64,000 nucleotides of DNA from Novosphingobium sp. KA1. Its GTDB lineage: Bacteria > Pseudomonadota > Alphaproteobacteria > Sphingomonadales > Sphingomonadaceae. The first letter of the stretch is position 1. Every line of letters begins with the position of its first letter. Where the stretch lies: positions 3,063,001 through 3,127,000 of the forward strand of contig NZ_CP021247.1 of assembly GCF_017309955.1 (NCBI RefSeq). Direction: 5' to 3'. This document shows, piece after piece, positions 60,656-64,000 of the stretch. Made by a program: the position numbers and the translations under genes. A model generated the notes under the pieces. The model was not told where the DNA came from. It searched no databases and worked only from the letters and a program-made list of their open reading frames with translations.

Positions 60656-60916
60656 GTGTCCACCATCTCGGAAATTACGCCAAACGGCCTTGTCGCGATG
60701 CGCGGCGGTCAGATTGGTCGCTACCATGGTCGCTGCCAGATCACTGGCCGGCACCGCGTCAGCACTTACAAGAACCTGCACAACGGGCTCTTCGTGCACC
60801 CCAAGCATGCCGATCCGAAGCAGACGCAGTTCACTGTCTGGCTGCTCGGTGACGACGGCCTTTGCCGTGGCGACAAGGCTGAGAGCATCAACGATTTCGT
60901 TGGCGAGGCGGCATGA
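60656..60916 (+). CDS. hypothetical early protein
   Basis: 86 residues starting with GTG at 60656, GGAGG nearby upstream. Contains GRYHGRCQITGRHRVSTYKNLH. First gene of the rightward early operon; 4-nt overlap with the next gene. No family recognised. Confidence 0.6.
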   Translation: MSTISEITPNGLVAMRGGQIGRYHGRCQITGRHRVSTYKNLHNGLFVHPKHADPKQTQFTVWLLGDDGLCRGDKAESINDFVGEAA

Positions 60917-61257
60917 TGAACGTCTTCACCCGTATTCCCGCAGCACCGGAGCTGACCAGCGCAAACCCGCTGGGATTTTCCGACAATGCGCTTTCCATCA
61001 TGGCGTCGGACGATGCGGAGTTCGAACGCTCTGCGCGCCGCCGTGGCTATCTTGAGGCCGGTGAGTGCTTCGGCTTTCGCGTCATCTCGCGGAACCTGCG
61101 CAACGGCTCGCCTACCAGCGACGGTCCGATTTTCGGCACCCGCATTGAGGCGCTGACCGATGCTTACACGGTCGACGCCAAGGGCTTCATCTTCGAGCGC
61201 ATCGAGCGTGTTCGTACCACGCTTGCCTCGATCGGCACCGCGCAGGTGGCGGCATGA
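60913..61257 (+). CDS. hypothetical early protein
   Basis: 114 residues. N-terminal MMNVFTRIPAAPELTS..., a central RRRGYLEAGECFGFRVISRNLRNGS and a C-terminal TLASIGTAQVAA. Overlaps neighbours by 4 nt on both sides. No family recognised. Confidence 0.6.
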   Translation: MMNVFTRIPAAPELTSANPLGFSDNALSIMASDDAEFERSARRRGYLEAGECFGFRVISRNLRNGSPTSDGPIFGTRIEALTDAYTVDAKGFIFERIERVRTTLASIGTAQVAA

Positions 61258-61454
61258 TCAAGATGCCCGTCCGCATCGATCCCGAGATCGAACGTAACGC
61301 CAAGGTGCGCGCCACGCTGGAATGCCTTGTCGGCGCCATGCGTGAGCCAGAAACCAACCCGACCCGCACGGCCTACATCAACTTCATGCTCGCCAAGGCT
61401 GAATTGGTTCTTGCCGATACCGCGGGTGAGCAGGTGCGGAGCATCGCGGCATGA
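61254..61454 (+). CDS. hypothetical small early protein
   Basis: 66 residues, helical (MIKMPVRIDPEIERNAKVRA...). ATGA overlaps on both ends. Possibly a DNA-binding ribbon or helix; nothing definite. Confidence 0.55.
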   Translation: MIKMPVRIDPEIERNAKVRATLECLVGAMREPETNPTRTAYINFMLAKAELVLADTAGEQVRSIAA

Positions 61455-61696
61455 TCCGCGTTGCCTCCATCGCCCTGGTTCTCGGCGCCGCCGCGCTCTT
61501 TGGCTTCGATAGCTGGTCCGCTGGCTACATCGATCACCATCCCGCCGCGCGCGAGTTCGCAATGTCGGACGCCTTTGGAACTGCCGTCACCATCCTTGGT
61601 GGCTTGGCGCTTTCCATGGTCACGTTCGGTGGGCTGGCCCTCATCCTGTTTCCCCGCCCGTCGGGTCGCCCGGAGCTGGAGGATCACGAAAAGTGA
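61451..61696 (+). CDS. small two-helix membrane protein
   Basis: 81 residues with hydrophobic segments at about 5-20 and 46-66 and a polar loop between (WSAGYIDHHPAAREFAMSD). Overlaps neighbours by 4 nt. Membrane protein in an early operon; could alter the envelope. Function unknown. Confidence 0.65.
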   Translation: MIRVASIALVLGAAALFGFDSWSAGYIDHHPAAREFAMSDAFGTAVTILGGLALSMVTFGGLALILFPRPSGRPELEDHEK

Positions 61697-61797
61697 CTTC
61701 CAGCTCCACCCTGACCCTCGGCGATCTGTGCCGCATCGCCTCCATGCTCGCCGCTGGTTTCGTGCTTGGCGCTGCTTGGGCCTTGCTCGGCTTCTGA
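61693..61797 (+). CDS. small single-helix membrane protein
   Basis: 34 residues starting with GTG at 61693 (GTGA overlap) and ending ...LAAGFVLGAAWALLGF. One transmembrane helix. Too short for most gene finders; the operon packing supports it. Confidence 0.55.
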   Translation: MTSSSTLTLGDLCRIASMLAAGFVLGAAWALLGF

Positions 61798-61884
61798 CCT
61801 CCCAACCGCTGCGCCGACGGTGCCCCCACCGGAAGCGGCAACAGTCCCCAGGCATCGTCGCTGCCTCGGGCAAGGATTCCAGCA

Positions 61885-62625
61885 ATGAACGCTGTGACCC
61901 CCATTGAAGCTACGACCGGCGCTGATGTCCCCGCTGTCTACATGGCGATTTCCAACGTCATGGAGCAGATGGCCAAGGAGGGCATCGGCAAGGATCGTCG
62001 CAACACCCAGCAGGGCTACAACTTCCGCGGCATCGATGACGTGTACAACGCGCTCTGCGGCGTGCTGGCGTCCAACCGGCTGCTGATGCTGCCCTTCGTT
62101 GTCGATCAGAAGCGGGAAGAGCGCCAGTCCGCGAAGGGCGGCGTCCTCAACTACACGATCCTGACTGTCGACTTCAAACTGGTCTCGGCGCTGGACGGCT
62201 CCAAGGACACCGTCCGCATGGTCGGCGAGGCCATGGATAGCGCCGACAAGAGCAGCAACAAGGCTCAGTCGGCGGCCATGAAGTACGCTGCGCTGCAGGT
62301 CTTCATGATCCCGACCGAGGGCGACAACGACGCGGACGCGACGACGCACGATCTGGCACCTCGCCAGCAGCAGGAGGTGCGGCCGGTAAACACCGCGCAG
62401 CTCTCCAAGCTCAAGATCATGCTCGATGCGCTCAAGCTGACTGAGGTCGAGTGGCTGCGCGCGTTCGGCGCCCCAAGCGGCGCGCTGCTTCACCAGCTCC
62501 CCGAAGCCAAGTTCCGTGAGGCGGTCGACGACCTCGAACAGCGGATGGCCAACGCCGCGAAGCAGCAGAGCAACCGCTCCGGCGCTCAGTCCGGCGACCT
62601 CACCGACGACCAAATTCCTTACTGA
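61885..62625 (+). CDS. ERF-family single-strand annealing recombinase
   Basis: 246 residues. MNAVTPIEATTGADVPAVYMAISNVMEQMAKEGIGKDRRNTQQGYNFRGIDDVYNAL is the ERF start (split, residues 1-58), and AMDSADKSSNKAQSAAMKYAALQVFMIPTEGDND (near 112-146) is the family core. Anneals complementary single strands during phage DNA recombination and repair. The C-terminal 80 residues are helical and polar. Followed by the repeat protein with an 11-nt gap. Confidence 0.93.
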   Translation: MNAVTPIEATTGADVPAVYMAISNVMEQMAKEGIGKDRRNTQQGYNFRGIDDVYNALCGVLASNRLLMLPFVVDQKREERQSAKGGVLNYTILTVDFKLVSALDGSKDTVRMVGEAMDSADKSSNKAQSAAMKYAALQVFMIPTEGDNDADATTHDLAPRQQQEVRPVNTAQLSKLKIMLDALKLTEVEWLRAFGAPSGALLHQLPEAKFREAVDDLEQRMANAAKQQSNRSGAQSGDLTDDQIPY

Positions 62626-62636
62626 GAGGACTTGCG

Positions 62637-63818
62637 ATGAACCGCGACGAATTCTGCACCCTGCTGGATCGCAAGGGCTACGTCTACGAAGTCACCGAAA
62701 CCGGTGTGGAGGTGAAGAGCTTTCATAACGTCTACCTGAGCAGCCTGACCACGCTTCCCGAGGGCACCACGTTCTCGAACGGCGGCTACGTCGACCTGAG
62801 CAGCCTGACCACGCTTCCCGAGGGCACCACGTTCTCGAACGGCGGCTACGTCGACCTGAGCAGCCTGACCACGCTTCCCGAGGGCACCACGTTCTCGAAC
62901 GGCGGCTACGTCGACCTGGGCAGCCTGACCACGCTTCCCGAGGGCACCACGTTCTCGAACGGCGGCTACGTCGACCTGGGCAGCCTGACCACGCTTCCCG
63001 AGGGCACCACGTTCTCGAACGGCGGCAACGTCGACCTGAGCAGCCTGACCACGCTTCCCGAGGGCACCACGTTCTCGAACGGCGGCAACGTCTACCTGGG
63101 CAGCCTGACCACGCTTCCCGAGGGCACCACGTTCTCGAACGGCGGCAACGTCTACCTGGGCAGCCTGACCACGCTTCCCGAGGGCACCACGTTCTCGAAC
63201 GGCGGCAACGTCGACCTGAGCAGCCTGACCACGCTTCCCGAGGGCACCACGTTCTCGAACGGCGGCAACGTCGACCTGGGCAGCCTGACCACGCTTCCCG
63301 AGGGCACCACGTTCTCGAACGGCGGCAACGTCGACCTGGGCAGCCTGACCGACGAATACCAGACGTATCGCGGCCAGCGTATCCGTCTGAAGCGCGTTGA
63401 CGGCTTCACCATGCTGGTCCGCTCCGAGCGGATGGTCGGCGAGGTCGCGCTCTACAGCGCCGCATACTTCGGCGGTGGCGAACTGGCCGACCTCAAGGCC
63501 TGCTACGTCGCGCACCAGGGCGAGCATTTCGCCCACGGTTCGACCGTCGAGCAGGCGATGCGCGATCTCCGCTTCAAGGTGATGGAGCACGACTTCGACG
63601 AGGGCGAACTCGTCGATGAGATCAAGGCTCGCGGCACCGTCATGATCGAGGAATTCCGCCTTATCACCGGCGCCTGCGAAGAGGGAACCCGCCACGGCAT
63701 GGCTGAGGCTGGCCTTGATCCGGAGGCCAACGAACTCCCGCTCGCCACCGTCCTGAGCGCAGCTTTCGGCCACTACGGCGAACGCTTCAAGGCCCTGTTC
63801 CAGAAGGAAGCCGCCTGA
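62637..63818 (+). CDS. tandem 20-residue repeat solenoid protein
   Basis: 393 residues. After about 30 residues come ten copies of LTTLPEGTTFSNGG with linker (N/Y)V(D/Y)L(S/G)S, 20 residues per turn (about 34-236), then a non-repeated 157-residue C-terminal domain (TDEYQTYRGQRIRLKRVDGFTML...) with helices. The L-x-x-L-x-x-L-P pattern resembles leucine-rich or other right-handed solenoid repeats. Repeats are near identical. It follows ERF in the early operon, so a DNA-recombination or protein-interaction role is possible. No known family assigned. Confidence 0.8.
   Translation: MNRDEFCTLLDRKGYVYEVTETGVEVKSFHNVYLSSLTTLPEGTTFSNGGYVDLSSLTTLPEGTTFSNGGYVDLSSLTTLPEGTTFSNGGYVDLGSLTTLPEGTTFSNGGYVDLGSLTTLPEGTTFSNGGNVDLSSLTTLPEGTTFSNGGNVYLGSLTTLPEGTTFSNGGNVYLGSLTTLPEGTTFSNGGNVDLSSLTTLPEGTTFSNGGNVDLGSLTTLPEGTTFSNGGNVDLGSLTDEYQTYRGQRIRLKRVDGFTMLVRSERMVGEVALYSAAYFGGGELADLKACYVAHQGEHFAHGSTVEQAMRDLRFKVMEHDFDEGELVDEIKARGTVMIEEFRLITGACEEGTRHGMAEAGLDPEANELPLATVLSAAFGHYGERFKALFQKEAA
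62730..63350. repeat. 60-bp tandem repeats, about ten copies
   Basis: Each unit contains the same 40-base core from AGCCTGACC to CGGCGG with variation only at TAC/AAC, GAC/TAC and AGC/GGC codons. Ten full units and a partial eleventh. In-frame length changes would give longer or shorter proteins. Confidence 0.92.
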
Positions 63819-64000
63819 TGACCACCACCATCTACAAGTCGAGCAGCGGCGAAAAGTTGATCGCCGATATGCCGCTCTCGTATGCGAAAAACGCGGTGAA
63901 CAAGCTGATCCGCACCGAGCCTGGCCGCATCGCGGAGATCGACGCCCTGCAGGCGCATGTCGATAAGCTTTCCGCCGAGGCCGAAGCGAAGGCGCTGGCA
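63818..64000 (+). CDS. hypothetical early protein, 5' end only
   Basis: Starts with ATG at 63818, sharing one base with the previous stop (TGATG). 61 codons are visible: MTTTIYKSSSGEKLIADMPL... then a helical region (RIAEIDALQAHVDKLSAEAEAKA). Continues past the window. No family recognised. Confidence 0.6.
   Translation, partial: MTTTIYKSSSGEKLIADMPLSYAKNAVNKLIRTEPGRIAEIDALQAHVDKLSAEAEAKALA

Larger units (their letters stand above)
22500..64000. mobile_element. prophage (siphovirus type), right end outside window
   Basis: From about 22.5 kb to the edge nearly every recognisable gene is phage-like: SRAP, lysis genes, tail fibre, tape measure, tail tube, DUF2184 capsid, DUF2213 protease, portal, terminase, DUF1064, repressor/Cro pair and ERF recombinase. 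Tape measure, tail tube and frameshifted chaperones indicate a long non-contractile tail. The left boundary is set between the chromosomal coiled-coil gene and the ASCH-like gene; no attachment repeat was found. Integrase, right boundary and att site are not in the window. Confidence 0.9.

Noticed and set aside
62730..63350. CRISPR array
   Set aside because: Units are contiguous 60-bp repeats with no unique spacers and encode protein.
62619..63773. 384-codon minus-strand repeat frame
   Set aside because: Mirror of the plus-strand repeats; plus frame has a start 11 nt after ERF and a normal C-terminal domain.

Overview
The window is high-GC DNA from an alphaproteobacterium, most likely a sphingomonad (Novosphingobium/Sphingobium-like). 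The evidence is protein style: a complete nuo operon followed by birA, coaX and RNase J, a DUF1467 membrane protein, and many TTG/GTG starts with 1-8 nt stop/start overlaps. No rRNA, tRNA, CRISPR array or insertion sequence was seen. The species call is inference.

Region 1 (1-22,400) is chromosomal housekeeping DNA. A thiolase truncated by the window edge lies on the minus strand and diverges from a 14-subunit NADH:quinone oxidoreductase operon (nuoA-N, 1,428-16,281). Two small extra genes, an NTF2/SnoaL-like protein and a one-helix membrane protein, sit between nuoD and nuoE. The run continues without a break into birA, coaX, rnj and a DUF1467 gene. It ends at a strong bidirectional terminator (about 19,717-19,741), which it shares with a convergent gene for an 882-residue membrane-anchored coiled-coil protein.

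Region 2 (about 22,500 to the right edge) is most of a siphovirus-type prophage. Its left flank (22.5-26.1 kb) carries small accessory genes: ASCH-like, Cys-rich proteins, an SRAP peptidase and a YozE-like protein. From 58,998 leftward to 26,366 lies one long minus-strand programme: Cro-like regulator, small early genes, replication and DUF1064 genes, terminase, portal, head, tail, lysis. It ends at tandem terminators. Three cargo genes interrupt it: a plus-strand DUF4145 gene between terminase and portal, and a plus-strand membrane protein plus an exported protein between the tail chaperone and the tape measure. The portal carries a C-terminal 2H-phosphoesterase-like domain with two HVT motifs, as in Acb1-type anti-CBASS proteins. 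The tail chaperone pair shows a classic -1 frameshift site (A AAA AAA).

Region 3 (59-64 kb) is the switch and the rightward early operon. A CI-like repressor and a Cro-like protein diverge from three 15-bp operators (consensus ATCACAnnnTGTGAT). Two more operators flank the start of the rightward operon at 60.53-60.58 kb. That operon encodes small proteins, an ERF single-strand annealing recombinase, and a protein built from ten near-identical 20-residue repeats. No integrase or right attachment site is visible, so the prophage continues beyond 64,000.
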